Below are positions 1-10,700 of a stretch of DNA of 64,000 bases, piece by piece. This DNA is from Paguma larvata (taxonomy: Eukaryota; Chordata; Mammalia; Carnivora; Viverridae), in NCBI GenBank assembly GCA_030068075.1, contig CM057827.1, forward strand, positions 68,648,500-68,712,499. The letters are read 5' to 3'. The first letter of the stretch is position 1. Each line of letters opens with the position of its first letter. The notes beneath the pieces are model-generated. The model did not search any database, was not told where the DNA came from, and saw nothing but the letters and a program-made list of their open reading frames with translations. The translations under genes were made by a program, and so were the position numbers.

Positions 1-717
1 AGCCTACCCTACAATCCCACTCTGCATCAGAGCCCAGCCAGTAACTTCCTCCAAGTGCAGAGCACAGTCTGTACCCCCATGTGACCAAGGAGTCTGGACA
101 GCAACCCAGCCGATTCATCAAGCATGGTCTCTAGCCTCACCCAGGTATGAGGTACAACAGGAGGCCCCACACAACAGGGAGCCTGGCCAGTGATCTTGCC
201 CAGCAGTGGAACAGAGGCAATGGCCAACCTGATCACAAAGCCCAGGCAGTGGCCCCACCCAACATTGGGGCACAGCCTATAACCCTTCCTGATCACAGAG
301 CACAGCCTGAAGTTCTGTCTGACCACAAAGCATGGCCTATGGTCATGCCTCAACATAGAGTCCAGCCAGCAACACTTATCCCCTCTGGAAGCATAGACTG
401 AGGCCTCAACCAGGCCTTCAACCAGGAGTTATTGTGGAGCATGGTCTAGAGACATACCCAACCACAGAATCTAACTAGTAGCGCTACTTTGCCAAGGAAC
501 AGAGCCTGCAGCCCTGTCTGACCGAAGGTGATTGCAGAGCCCATTTAGTAGACCTACCTGACTATATAACACAACCAGCAGCCCCATTTGAATGAAGGTT
601 CCAACCAACAGGCCCATGCAACCAAAAAGCCCAGCCAGTGACAACCCTCATGTTCTACTCATTTAACCTGAGAGCACGGGCAGTGGTTTTGCCAAACCAG
701 ACATCCCAATAACAAGC
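1..717. repeat. Degenerate ~30-bp tandem repeat
   Basis: About 20 diverged units of roughly 26-40 bp run through this stretch. Each contains some version of acagagcccagccagt followed by ggccctgcctgacc. Clear copies lie near 30, 240, 300, 350, 480, 600 and 670. The array begins outside the window, so its full length is unknown, and it stops where L1 ORF2-like sequence begins. It could be a decayed minisatellite or the repetitive 5' region of an old L1-type element; the family is not established. The short open frames inside it follow from the repeat period and are not genes. Confidence 0.65.
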
Positions 718-1690
718 TTGGCTTGTCCATGGATGCTACCAACTGACCCATCCAGTAAACAAATAATAAATGCATATATTAAGAATTTAGAAAGATCTCA
801 GATAAACAACTTAAACCTCCAGGAACTAGTAAAAGAATTGCAAACTAAGCCCAAAGTGAGCCAAAGGATGGAAGTAAAGATTAGATCAGAAATATTCCAC
901 AGAAATTCTAAGGATCCTAACAGACAACTGTGAATAACTATATGCCAACAAATTGGACAATTTAGAGGAAATGGATAAAGTCCTAGAAACATACAACCTC
1001 CCAAGACCAAATCATGAAAAAATAATTTAAAATCTGAATAGTCCAATCATGAGACAGAAGAATCAGTAATCAAAAACCTCCCAAAAAAGAAAACCTAAGG
1101 ACCATGTGGTTTCACCAGTGAATTCTGCCAAACATTTAAACAAGAACTAACACCAGTCCTTTTCAAACTCTTCCAAAAAACTAAAGAGGAAGAGGCACTA
1201 TCAAACTTATTTTTCAAGGCCAGCATTACCCTCATCCCAAAGGCAGATAAGGATACTAAAAGAAAAGAAAACTATAGGCCAATTATCCCTGATTAACATA
1301 GAGGCAAAAACTCTCAACAAAACACTAGAAAACCAAATTCAACCATTCGCTAAAGGGATCACACTCCATGATCGAGAGGGATTCATTCCTGGAATGCAAG
1401 TATGGTACAGCTTGAATGAATCAATAAATGTGATACATCACATTAATAGAATAGAGATCAAAGTCATATAATCACCTCAGTAGAGGTGAAAAAAGCATTT
1501 AACAAGATTCAACATCTTTTCATGATAAAAACTGGGGTCTCAACAAATTGGGTATAAATAGAATATACCTCAACCTAATAAAGGTCATACATGATAAGCC
1601 CACAACTAACATCATACTCAATGGTGAAAGGTCGAAAAGTTTTCCTCTAAGATGGGAAACAAGTGAATGGTGTCCAGTCTCACCACTTAT
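718..1690 (+). mobile_element. L1 ORF2 fragment (linker and reverse transcriptase)
   Basis: Translation in shifting frames gives clear L1 ORF2 protein sequence. The stretch just before the RT contains NNLNLQELVKEL and QTKPKVSQR. The RT region follows with FKQELTPVLFKLFQK, ASITLIPKADKDT, ENYRPI and, near 1600, NIILNGERSKSFPLR. Many stops and frameshifts make it dead. The YADD/FADD catalytic region, ORF1 and the endonuclease domain are all missing from this piece. It directly follows the tandem repeat, so either a large internal deletion joined them or they are separate insertions. Confidence 0.9.
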
Positions 1691-1697
1691 TGTGGTA

Positions 1698-1795
1698 ATT
1701 ATTTTACAACATAAATATGTCGAATCATCATGTTGTATACTTTAAACTTACACAATGTTATATGTCAGTTATATCGCAATAAAGCTTGGAGGGGG
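1698..1795 (+). mobile_element. L1 3'-end-like tail
   Basis: The stretch contains catgttgtatactttaaact, ttatatgtcagttatat and an aataaa signal. This is the usual 3' terminus of older L1 elements in carnivores. It follows the ORF2 fragment in the same orientation but lacks the RT palm and C-terminal sequence between, so the element was either internally deleted or these are two insertions. Confidence 0.65.
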
Positions 1796-1854
1796 CAGAA
1801 GTAATTTAATGTTGTTTCCCTCTAAGCACTGCCTCACTTCCATCCTTAAATTTT

Positions 1855-2255
1855 GAAATGTGATATTTTTATTTTTATTCAGTTCAAATATTTTTTAAAA
1901 ATTTCCACTGAAGCCTCATCATTGACCTATGGGGCATTAGAAGTATGCTGTTTGTCTTCTAAACATTTAGGGGCTTTCCAGATATTTTTCTGTTATTTAT
2001 ATTTCTAGTTTAAATAATCCCAAGTATATACTTTGCATTTTTTTCTATTATTTTGCCTTTGTTGAAGTTTGTTTTATGGCCCAGAATATGCATTATCTTG
2101 GAGAATATTCCAAATGCCCTAGTAAGGAAAATGTATTCTGTTGCTATTTCGTGGAGTGTTCTATAAATGTGAATTAGGTCTAATTGTTAGATAATGTTTT
2201 TTAGATCTATATCTTGACTGATTTTCTGGTTACTTTTTCTATCATATTTTGTTGA
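1855..2255 (-). mobile_element. Old L1 ORF2 endonuclease fragment, antisense
   Basis: Read on the minus strand this matches the C-terminal part of the L1 endonuclease domain. On the plus strand the diagnostic segments are tggcccagaatatgcatt and tggagtgttctataaatgtg. Numerous substitutions indicate an old L1M-type copy. Its continuation to the right is unclear. Confidence 0.75.
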
Positions 2256-3690
2256 AAGCCACATATCCTATGTGGACACTGGAGCCTGAGGTGGTTTTTA
2301 TGCCTGGAAATAAGCACACCTTTCTTTCTGATAGGACTTTGGTGTGGGCATTTCAGTATATTCTGTATAGGAGTTAGTCTGGGTTTAAGGTCTGTTATTG
2401 CTATGGTTACCCTCTGAGTACCACAGGCATGCATCGAGTTCCTATAGTGACTATGTTTGGAGGCCAGGAAACTTGTTTGATAGAGCAGTATATACCCTAC
2501 CCTCATTTTAGGTCTTCTTTTTGAACTATTCTTCAGAGAGATTTCTTGCCAGATGGTAGGATTTCGCTGCTACTTGTTACTGGAAGCTTATGGGACTCTC
2601 AGTGGTAGGGGGAAGCCATGGTGTGAAGGAGAGGGTGTGGGGAGTGTTCTCTATTATTCTAATTAATCCTCAGTTTTAGGCAGGCACCTGTCCCTGAATC
2701 TTACGGATAGGTGACGACATTTCAGGTCTTCATCCCTTCCCTGCCATTGGTCCTGGGCCCACTATGTATTCCTGTGTCTCCCAAGAAGTAGAGATTTCTT
2801 TTTTTCTGTTGCTTCCTGAGGAGTCAGTGAATTTTCACCTTGGCCCTAAGGTAAGGATATCTGCTGATCTTCACTGCATAAATTAAGGTTCTCATTCAAA
2901 AAAAAATAACGAAAATAGTCTACATAGTGTCTTGTACCCCTTCTGCATATGCTGCCATTCTCCTCCTCAGGTCTCCACCATGACAAAGGCTTTCTTGGGG
3001 CTCTTTCCTCTTTTTTCTCTGAAAGTGTGATGAGGTTTAAGGAGAAAGAGCCTGCAAGAGGGCGCTAAGGGAGTCTCAACTTCTGTGTCTTATGAGGGGC
3101 TTCACGGTCTCCTGCCAGCTCACATTTGCCTTTCATCAAACTGTGATCTATTCTAAGGGAACGCTTCTTCCTGGTGTCCGATGGTGTCTAGTGCAGGTAA
3201 GCAAGTATTCACACTTCATCCCTTCCTAAGGTGCCTGTGTCTCTTTGCATATGGGGACAGTTGATTGCCAGGTGCCCCCCTTTTCCAATGGATTTGAAAA
3301 AAGTCATAAATGTTCAATCTGTCTAGGTTTTTAATTTTATTGTTATTATTTTAAATTATGAGGGTGGGTGAGATGCTTTTTCCAGCTCTTTACATCCTTG
3401 AGCAGAAACCAGAAGTTATTTAAGAAGGCTTTAAGGGGAAATCTGGTTGAAAGGGGGCTATAAAACTTGTCTTAAAGCTGTAACTGTATAACATTTTATT
3501 TAAGATTGAGAAATCCTTTGTTCAAATCAAAATATGGGGGAGAAAGGCCAGCAGCTGATGGATATTCTGAAAGGAGAGCTGACAACCCCCTCCCACCCTA
3601 TACCACCACGTGGTCATGGTACACAAATCACTTGAAAGTCAAAACTAGTGCTCTCCAGCACTGGCCTTTGAGAAGCACAAGCACACACGG
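2256..3690. other. Unassigned sequence
   Basis: No gene or confidently named repeat is visible. The stretch at 2270-2870 is moderately GC-rich and resembles the kind of sequence found upstream of antisense L1 or inside an LTR, but I cannot name it. The rest is unremarkable. Confidence 0.5.
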
Positions 3691-3782
3691 ATGCTCTCTC
3701 TCTCTCTCTCTTTCTCTCTTCTCTTCGTCCCTTTCTCCCTCCCTCTCCCCCTCTGCCTCCTCCTTCTCTCTTTCTTTCCCCT
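3691..3782. repeat. Polypyrimidine (CT)n tract
   Basis: Nearly pure C and T for about 90 bp, beginning as (CT)n and becoming imperfect CCCT and TTTC blocks. Open frames across it give serine/leucine-rich or arginine/glutamate-rich products that are artefacts of the composition. Confidence 0.9.
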
Positions 3783-5321
3783 TATGCAGTTTTTATCTTT
3801 ATATCCCGTTGTTTGTCTTCCACCCCATCCGTGGCTCACGTAGAGCCTCTTCTCACTTTCTTGTGATACAGTGAACTTGCTAAACAGTGGCACCAGGAAG
3901 GGAATTCTGTCCCTTTCTTGCCCTGGGGGTACGGTCCACAGTCTTGTATCTACACACATTAGCCACCTTGTCTGCACTTAGTAACCCACAGAAGAGTGGC
4001 TTCCTACTTCCCCCTCCAGCACTTTCTCCACCGGAATCCTGCCAGATGGTACTGTTTGAAATTGATGGAATCGCTTCAAAACTTTTAAGGAGGTTAATGA
4101 TTGTGTATATAACTGTGGGAAAGTTTGTGAGTCACAAAATACCAGGCTTGTATAGGTTGTAGGCAAATGTATAGTGATTCTCACCTCGTTTTGACTCCTA
4201 CTCACTTGTTCTGAACCTTCCTGCAGAAGTCTGATAACCTTACACCTGAATTTTATCTGCACTGTAAGTACTTTTCCCGCTGGTATCTTGCATGGCTGGG
4301 TGCGTGGTGTTTCTCTTTTCCTTTTCTCCCTGACAATTTCTCGCTTCCATGCTCTGCCTCTGGGTCAGTCCTACTCCTCTTCTTAATTGCAGAGGCCTCT
4401 AGGAACCTAAGTCAAGTTCAGAGGTGTAGCTACTCCTGATCTAGGAGAAGGATTTGGATATCACTGCCTGCCACACGATACACGCACTCAGTAAAATAGG
4501 GGAATATGAGTTAGTAAAAGGACAAGCTAACAAACTAGCTAGAGTTCCATCTGTAAAAGTCCTCTCATAGAGAAGGAACTCGAATTACGTTTTAAAGGAT
4601 GGTTCTTTCTGAGATTGATAAAGAAGTGAAGCAAATGCCCTAACAAATGAGTAAATCATTCCTCTATCCCAACACTCTCTTTCCACTGGCCTTTCTAAAA
4701 TGCTGCAAATGGTGGTGATCAGTATTAGCCTTGTCAGTACTTCGCCAGTGGCCAATGTCGCCATTATTTTTCCTCCTCATCTGATCTCTCCTCTAATTCT
4801 CAGATACTTTAGTGTTGCTTATGTTGATTCTTCAGGACTGCAACTGCCTCTGTGTTTCCACGCTAAAGCCACACAGCTCAGTTTTGATCTTGCATCAGTA
4901 GCCCATGTATTGATACACACCTGAGAACTTGCATATTATTTTTATCTGTTATGACTCACTCTCATGGATGCATGATACTCACTCCTGAATCTTGTGAAAG
5001 CTTTATTTTCTCAACACATCTCACTTCACCCAAGCGTTCTCTTTCTTCCATGATTTTGCTTTGGGGGGGCTTCCATGCTGACTCATGAGGCTGTAGTATC
5101 ACAGACTCCTCAGTAAACTGGCTAGGGCAGATTCACGTCTCACCTCTGGACTGTTTCTGCCATCTTCTTTGCATCAGTACCCTGGCTGAGAAATTGTGAC
5201 TGGAGAGCAAATCAGTACCAAGCCTTGCTGACCAAAATAAGATCGCAATTTTATTAATCATCTACTTTGTAGGAGACTCTACCAATTAATTTATCTTATT
5301 AGAGCTGGGTTTTTGGTTTTC
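3783..5321. other. Unassigned sequence
   Basis: Single-copy-looking DNA with no recognisable gene, RNA or repeat. No frame shows codon structure or a recognisable domain. Confidence 0.5.
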
Positions 5322-5541
5322 TTTTTTTTTAATCTTTTTTAATGTTTATTTATTTTTGAGCGAGACAGACAGAGTATAAATGGGGGAGAGGCAGAGAGAG
5401 AGGGAGACACAGAATATGAAGCAGGTTCCAGGCTCTGAGTTGTCAGCACAAAGCCTGCCACAAGGCACGAACCCACAAACTGTGAGATCGTGACCTGAGC
5501 CGAAGTCAGACGTTCAACCGGCTGAGCCACCCAGGCGCCCC
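5322..5541 (-). mobile_element. Feline tRNA-derived SINE
   Basis: Full-length antisense copy. It starts at the T-rich tail and ends at ctgagccacccaggcgcccc, the complement of the tRNA-derived head. The sequence tagagctgg occurs just left of the T tract (5300-5308) and again at 5542-5550, so the target-site duplication is visible. Confidence 0.95.
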
Positions 5542-5737
5542 TAGAGCTGGTTTTTTGGATGCCCCAGCAGCCTTTCCTGTATTTTTTATGAGTAACAGTG
5601 GTTCCAATTTGGGAAGTTCAATTGTATTTATCCTAGAATCAAACATGTAACAAACGGTGTATCCAGAGACAGAGGGCTGGGTCAGCTAAGAGTATTTGCA
5701 CAAACTGGTGAGGAGATTCTTGGGAGTAAAAGGGGGG

Positions 5738-5786
5738 AAAACAAACAAACAAACAAAAAACAAACAAGGAAACACCCAGGAACATT

Positions 5787-5823
<37 letters not shown>
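5738..5823. repeat. (CAAA)n and (GT)n microsatellites
   Basis: A short (CAAA)n run at 5738-5765 is followed by about 17 perfect GT units at 5790-5823. The pure GT run is likely to vary in length between individuals. Confidence 0.95.
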
Positions 5824-5825
<2 letters not shown>

Positions 5826-6100
5826 CCTAAAGTCAAAGATCTAGAGGCTGAGGGGAGTGTTCTCACTGGAACACTGACTATATCTGCCACTCAGATTCTC
5901 TTTTATCCTAGCCACAAGGACCCAAGCCTGAATCCTGGGGGAAGAGATCTACAGTAAGAAAGCCAGTGAATGCTCTCAGTCCCTGGGACACTAATTGCAA
6001 AGTGGCATCAGCTTTGCCAGCACAGGAATCTTTGGAAAACCTTCCTAATCTATTTGGGTAACTTACATTAAGGCCTCTGACTTCATTAATGTCTACTTAT

Positions 6101-6275
6101 TTTTTTTTTTTTTTTATTTTTGAGAGAAAGACAGAGAGCAAGTGGGGGAAGGGCAGAGAGAGAGGGAGACACAGAATCCAAAACAGGCTCCAGGCTCTGA
6201 GCTGTCAGCACAGAGCCCAATGTGAAGCTCGAACTCACGGACCATGAGATCATGACCTGAGCCGACCCAGGTGCC
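6101..6275 (-). mobile_element. Feline SINE with internal deletion
   Basis: Antisense copy flanked by a perfect 15-bp duplication, cctctgacttcatta, at 6074-6088 and 6276-6290. Near the head the usual segment between gacctgagccga and cccaggtgcccc is missing about 30 bp, so the promoter B-box neighbourhood is altered. The intact duplication suggests a relatively recent insertion. Confidence 0.95.
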
Positions 6276-6289
6276 CCTCTGACTTCATT

Positions 6290-6485
6290 AAGTACATACC
6301 AGTGTAACCCTATTGTGGCACAGGATGGGGGAGATTTCACAAAGTGTTTTAACCCTGAACTTTCAAAAATTGTATCTGATTTGATGGTACAGATCCTCTC
6401 ATAATGTATATGTTTAGCAAATCCCCACACTGTACACTTAAATATACTACAACTTTGTCAATTATACCTCAATAAGGCTGAAAAA
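6290..6485 (+). mobile_element. L1 3'-UTR tail fragment
   Basis: The end of this stretch (6425-6475) reads tgtacacttaaatata, then tttgtcaattatacctcaat and an aag-rich end, which is typical of old L1 3' termini. The left boundary is uncertain. Confidence 0.5.
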
Positions 6486-6829
6486 GACATATCTTATTTA
6501 CATTTTTTGAAAAGCTCTGAAGTATCTCCAGCAAGTTAAATAGAATCTCCATGCTCAAATTTGTTGCAAATGTTTACATAGATATTAAATTTGAACTTGA
6601 GGGTATCCTTAAAAAAACTGAATTTGTAATTCCCAACAACAAGTAACAGTAATGTTTTGGCCGCTAGTATTTCTGTCTTCTTTTGTTTTTGTCTGTAGAT
6701 ATATAGGTCAATTGTTACTCTGATATGTTAATTTGCTTCGTCAAGTAACATTCACACACAATGAAATGCACAGATCTTATGAAAACTAATATATATCACA
6801 ACCTCAACTAAAATATAAAATATTGCCCT
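6486..6829. other. Mostly unassigned, possible antisense old L1 3' UTR
   Basis: AT-rich. The part from about 6740 (taacattcacacacaatgaa) resembles antisense L1M 3'-UTR sequence, but the match is weak. Confidence 0.35.
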
Positions 6830-7395
6830 ATCTATTCTATGGATGGAATGGACGGGTTACTTCTATATCTTGGCTATTGTAAATAATACTGCAATAAACT
6901 ACTTTTTTAAGTGGTCTCTTTAATTTCCTTGAGTAAATACTCAGTAGTGAAATTACTGGATCATATATATGGTAATTCTATCTTTTTTAATTTTTTCGGG
7001 AACCTCCATACTGTTTCCCACAGTGGCTGCCCCAATTTGCTTTGCCACCAACAGTTCCGGAGGGCTCATTTTTCTCTAAATCCTTGCCAACGCTTGTTGT
7101 TTTTTGTGTTGCTGATTTTTGCCATTCTGTCAGGTGTGAGGTGGTATGTCAGTGTGGTTTTGGTTTGCATTTCCCTGATGTGAGTGATATGAAGGATCCT
7201 TCCAGTGTCTCTTGGCCATTGGTGGTTGCCAGAGGGAGGGAGGTGGGGAAATGTTGAAAACAGGTGAAGAGGATTAAGAGGACACTTAACTGCAATGAGT
7301 GCTGAGTAATGTATAGAATTGCTGAATCAGTATGTTGTGCACCTGAAACTAATATAATACCACATGTTAATATACTGGAATTATAAATATATAAA
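6830..7395 (+). mobile_element. 5'-inverted (twin-primed) carnivore L1
   Basis: Two oppositely oriented L1 pieces meet near 7220. The left piece, 6830-7220, is antisense ORF2 C-terminal and 3' sequence; tatcttggctattgtaaata and ccaccaacagttccgg are recognisable. The right piece, 7221-7395, is sense 3' UTR, with tggttgccagagggagg, gagtaatgtatagaattg and gtgcacctgaaactaatat. The inverted part comes from upstream of the sense part, as expected for twin-primed insertion with a deletion at the junction. Confidence 0.8.
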
Positions 7396-7399
7396 TTAA

Positions 7400-7484
7400 A
7401 TGTGTGTATATAAACATATACACATATAAGCATATATATAAATGCTATGTGTGTGTGTGTATATATATATATAGATATATACAT
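7400..7484. repeat. AT/GT-rich simple repeat
   Basis: Imperfect TG and TA dinucleotide runs lie directly after the L1 3' end, probably grown from its A-rich tail. Confidence 0.85.
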
Positions 7485-7599
7485 TTCTATCAACTATTTC
7501 AAAAATGCCCTTACAGTCAATCTTGGCCTCCTAAAGGCCCCCATATTCTGACTTCTATCACCCTATCTTGGTTTTGCTATTCCTGAAAACGATGAATAT

Positions 7600-7870
7600 G
7601 AAATCACGTAGTATTTATTCTCTTACGTATTACTTCTTTTGCTCAATGCAATGTTTTGAGAATTGTTTCATGTATCAATTAAATTGTCCTTTTTAAAATT
7701 TTTGAGTAGTTTTTCATTCTAATAATTTACCAGAATTTGTTTAACTATTTCCCACTTAATGATAAACATTAGAGTTGTTCTGGTTTGGAACTATTCTGAA
7801 TAAAGCTGTTCTGAACAATTTATGCACATATATCACGAACATATGTTTTCATTTCGTTTAGATAAATACC
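7600..7870 (-). mobile_element. Old L1 3' end, antisense (left part)
   Basis: Antisense L1M sequence; gaataaagctgttctgaac and cgtttagataaatacc are diagnostic. It continues at 8340 after an LTR insertion. Confidence 0.75.
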
Positions 7871-8339
7871 TGTGTAGAATTATAGCCTCTCAAAGATAGC
7901 CGCTTCTGATCCCCAGAACCTGTGAAGAAGTTAGGTCTATGGTGGGGGGCGAATCCGGGTAGCAGATGGAATTGATGTTGCTAATAAGCTGACCTTAAAA
8001 TAGGGAGACGTCTTGGATATCCAGGTGGATCCAATGTAATACAGGCATCCTTAAATACTAAGAGGAAGGCAAGAGAGTCAGTGTTCAAACGATGTGGAGA
8101 GAGAAAGAATCAGAGGGTCACAAGCCAAAGGATATAAGCTATCTCTAGAAGCTGAAAAAGGTACGAAAGCAAATTTCTCCTGAAGCTTCCAGAAAGGAAT
8201 GGATCCCTATCATCACCTGGATTTTAGATGGTGAGACTCATTTTGGATTCTGAATACTAGAACAGTAATATAAAAACTTTGGTTTGGTTTGAGCCACTAA
8301 AGTTTGCAATAATTCGTTAGAGCGGCAATATTGATATTG
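7871..8339 (+). mobile_element. MaLR (MLT1-type) solo LTR
   Basis: Matches the MaLR LTR group. It has a 5' part with tgatccccagaacctgtg, a middle with atccaggtggatccaatgt, agaagctgaaaaagg, and the typical 3' part gagccactaaagtttg. It starts with TG and is flanked by atacc on the left and atact on the right, a plausible 5-bp target duplication inside the old L1. No internal retroviral sequence is present, so it is a solo LTR. Confidence 0.75.
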
Positions 8340-10700
8340 ATACTTATGTTTTGTACAGTATCCATGAGTGGAAATGCTACGTCGTGTGGTAGGCATAAAA
8401 TTAACTTTATGAGGAGTTACTAGATTTTTCTAACGTACACCAATTTACATTTACTCCATCCGCAGTATGTAAGAATTTAGTTGCTCCACAAACTTGCCAA
8501 CAATTGGTGTTGTGTGTCTTTAGTTTTTGAGCTGTTGCGTTGAAAATTAAATATTACCACATTTTAGTTCTAATTTGTCTGACTAATGTTATTAGGCACA
8601 TTTTCACGTACCTATTTGTATATTCTGAGAAATGGCTTTTACAGACCTTTGTTCATTTTTAATTTTCATATTTGCCTTTTTACTAACCATAAGAGTGTTT
8701 CATATATTCCGAATATAAATTCTTTGTCAAATATAGGTGTTGTGAACACATTCCTCCCATCTGAGTCTTGTCTTTCCTTTTTCTCTGACATCTATTGATA
8801 AGCAGACATTTTAAAATTTAATCAAGTCCAACTTATCTCTTTAGTTTCATATTTACAGCTCCTTGTGTTCTGGCTAAAAATTATTTGCTTAGCCCAAGGT
8901 CATGATATTAATTATTCTTCTATCTCTTATGCTAGAAGAGTTTACACTTTCAGCTTTTAATTTTTGTATGTGACGTGATTCACCGACCAAAGTTTACTGT
9001 TTTCTTTACTTTATCTACTTTTTGCAACACTATTTGTTGAAAAGACTTTCTTATCCCCACTAAATTGCATTGACATCCTATAACCTTGTAGGTAGTTGCA
9101 TATTTCTGCATGTTCTATTTGTTTCCATTTATCTGTTCGTATTCTTATTCTAATAATACAGTGTCTCAGTTAATGTCACCTAATAGTGATTGCTAAAATT
9201 AGTATAATGTTTCCAAATTTCTCCCCTTTCTTGAGAGTTGTTTTGTTTACTCTAGATCTTGTGTGTCTGTGTTTTTTTTTAATGTGTTTTAGACTTACCT
9301 TGTCAATGTCTATGCTATGATTTTTAAATTGCAGTTGACTTGAAGATAATAGGAATCTTAAACATTGAATGTATTTATTTTTATTTAATATTTTTAATGA
9401 CTATTTATTTTTGAGAGAGAGTGTGAGTAGGGGAGGTGCAAAGAGAGAGGGAGACACAGAATCCAAAGCAGACTCTAGGCTCTGAGCTGTCAGCACAGAG
9501 CCCAATGAGAGGCTCGAACTCACGGACTGCGAGATCCTGACCTGAGCCAAAATCGAATACTTAACTAAGTCACCCAGGCTCCCCTTACTCACTGAATTAC
9601 TAATTCATGAATATGGCATTTTCTTTTTTAACTATAGGTCATCGTTAAATCTTAACAAAGATTTGTAGTTCTGTACTCTGTGTAGAAGACTTAAATATGT
9701 ATTTGATTAAATTTATCCTCTTCTTTTTTTGGTGCTTTTAAATGATGTGGGTTACTAATATTTGTTTGCTAATATTTGAAATCCATCCATTTTATTGTAT
9801 CCTGACCTCTTATCCTAGGATCTTTCACATTGATTAGTCAGTATCTTTTTTTAGGTTTCATAGGGTTTTAAATATACACAATCACGAAATCATGTCCTCT
9901 ATGTATAAAGACGAATTTATTTCTTCTGTTCCAATCTTTACACCATTTCTTTTATCCTGCCTTATCGCACTGGGTAGAAAATTCAGTACAATGTTTGAGA
10001 GAAGTGGTGGGAGTGAACACCTTCACCTTGTCTTTTATCTTGGAGAAAAAGAATTATATGTATCTATCTTAACTATAATGTTAACTGGAGGCTTCTCACG
10101 GATGTCATTAAAATGAAATGTTTTTTTAAGCTTAATTCGAGAATTTGTCATGAATGCGTTAAATGTCATCAAATGCTTTGGTTTCAACTACAGTAATTAA
10201 TTTTATTCTGTTATTAAGATTGTTAAAAATTTTCACAATTTTAAATCCTGAGATAAATTTCACTTATTATATTATCTTTTTACATAATGTTGGATTCTAT
10301 TTGCTAATATTTGGTTGACAATTTTTGTAAGTAGTTTAATAAGAAATATTGGCCTATGATTTTATTTTTATGTAACATTCTTGTTTATGCTCGTGTTATA
10401 GGTATGCTGGCGCCTTGAAAAGACCTAGAAAATCTGGCCACATTTTCTGTTTTTCCAAAATAGTACATGTAAAATTGTTAATCATCATTAAATATCTGAT
10501 AGAATTTGCCAATGAAGTTATCTGGACCTGATGTTTTCTTGGCAGGGAAAATGCTTACTTAGAAGTTAGATTTCTTTAATAGGATACTATTTAGATTTTC
10601 TATTTTCATTTTGTCGGTTTTAGAGACTTTTTTTTTCCTAGTATTTTGTCCATTTCATGTTACTTGTCAAATTCATTGGTATAAAGTTGTATATAATATT
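8340..10700 (-). mobile_element. Old L1 ORF2, antisense (right part)
   Basis: Continuation of the antisense L1M. Read right to left it runs from the RT N-terminal region through the palm to the C-terminus. Recognisable plus-strand segments are atagaatttgccaatgaag (10500), aagaaatattggcctatga (10340) and gagagaagtggtgggagtg (10000). Dense indels and stops mark it as ancient. A feline SINE interrupts it at 9385-9584. Confidence 0.8.
9385..9584 (-). mobile_element. Feline SINE
   Basis: Antisense copy within the old L1. The body gagggagacacagaatccaa and tctgagctgtcagcacagag is clear. The head is diverged (gtcacccaggctcccc). The target duplication is not clear. Confidence 0.93.

Noticed and set aside
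1..717. CRISPR-like repeat/spacer array
   Set aside because: Units are contiguous and diverged with no fixed-length unique spacers, and the host is mammalian.
3506..3874. Serine/leucine-rich frame
   Set aside because: Produced by translating a CT-rich simple repeat.
5500..5541. tRNA genes at SINE heads
   Set aside because: SINE heads derive from tRNA but do not fold into complete tRNAs and each is followed by a SINE body and tail.
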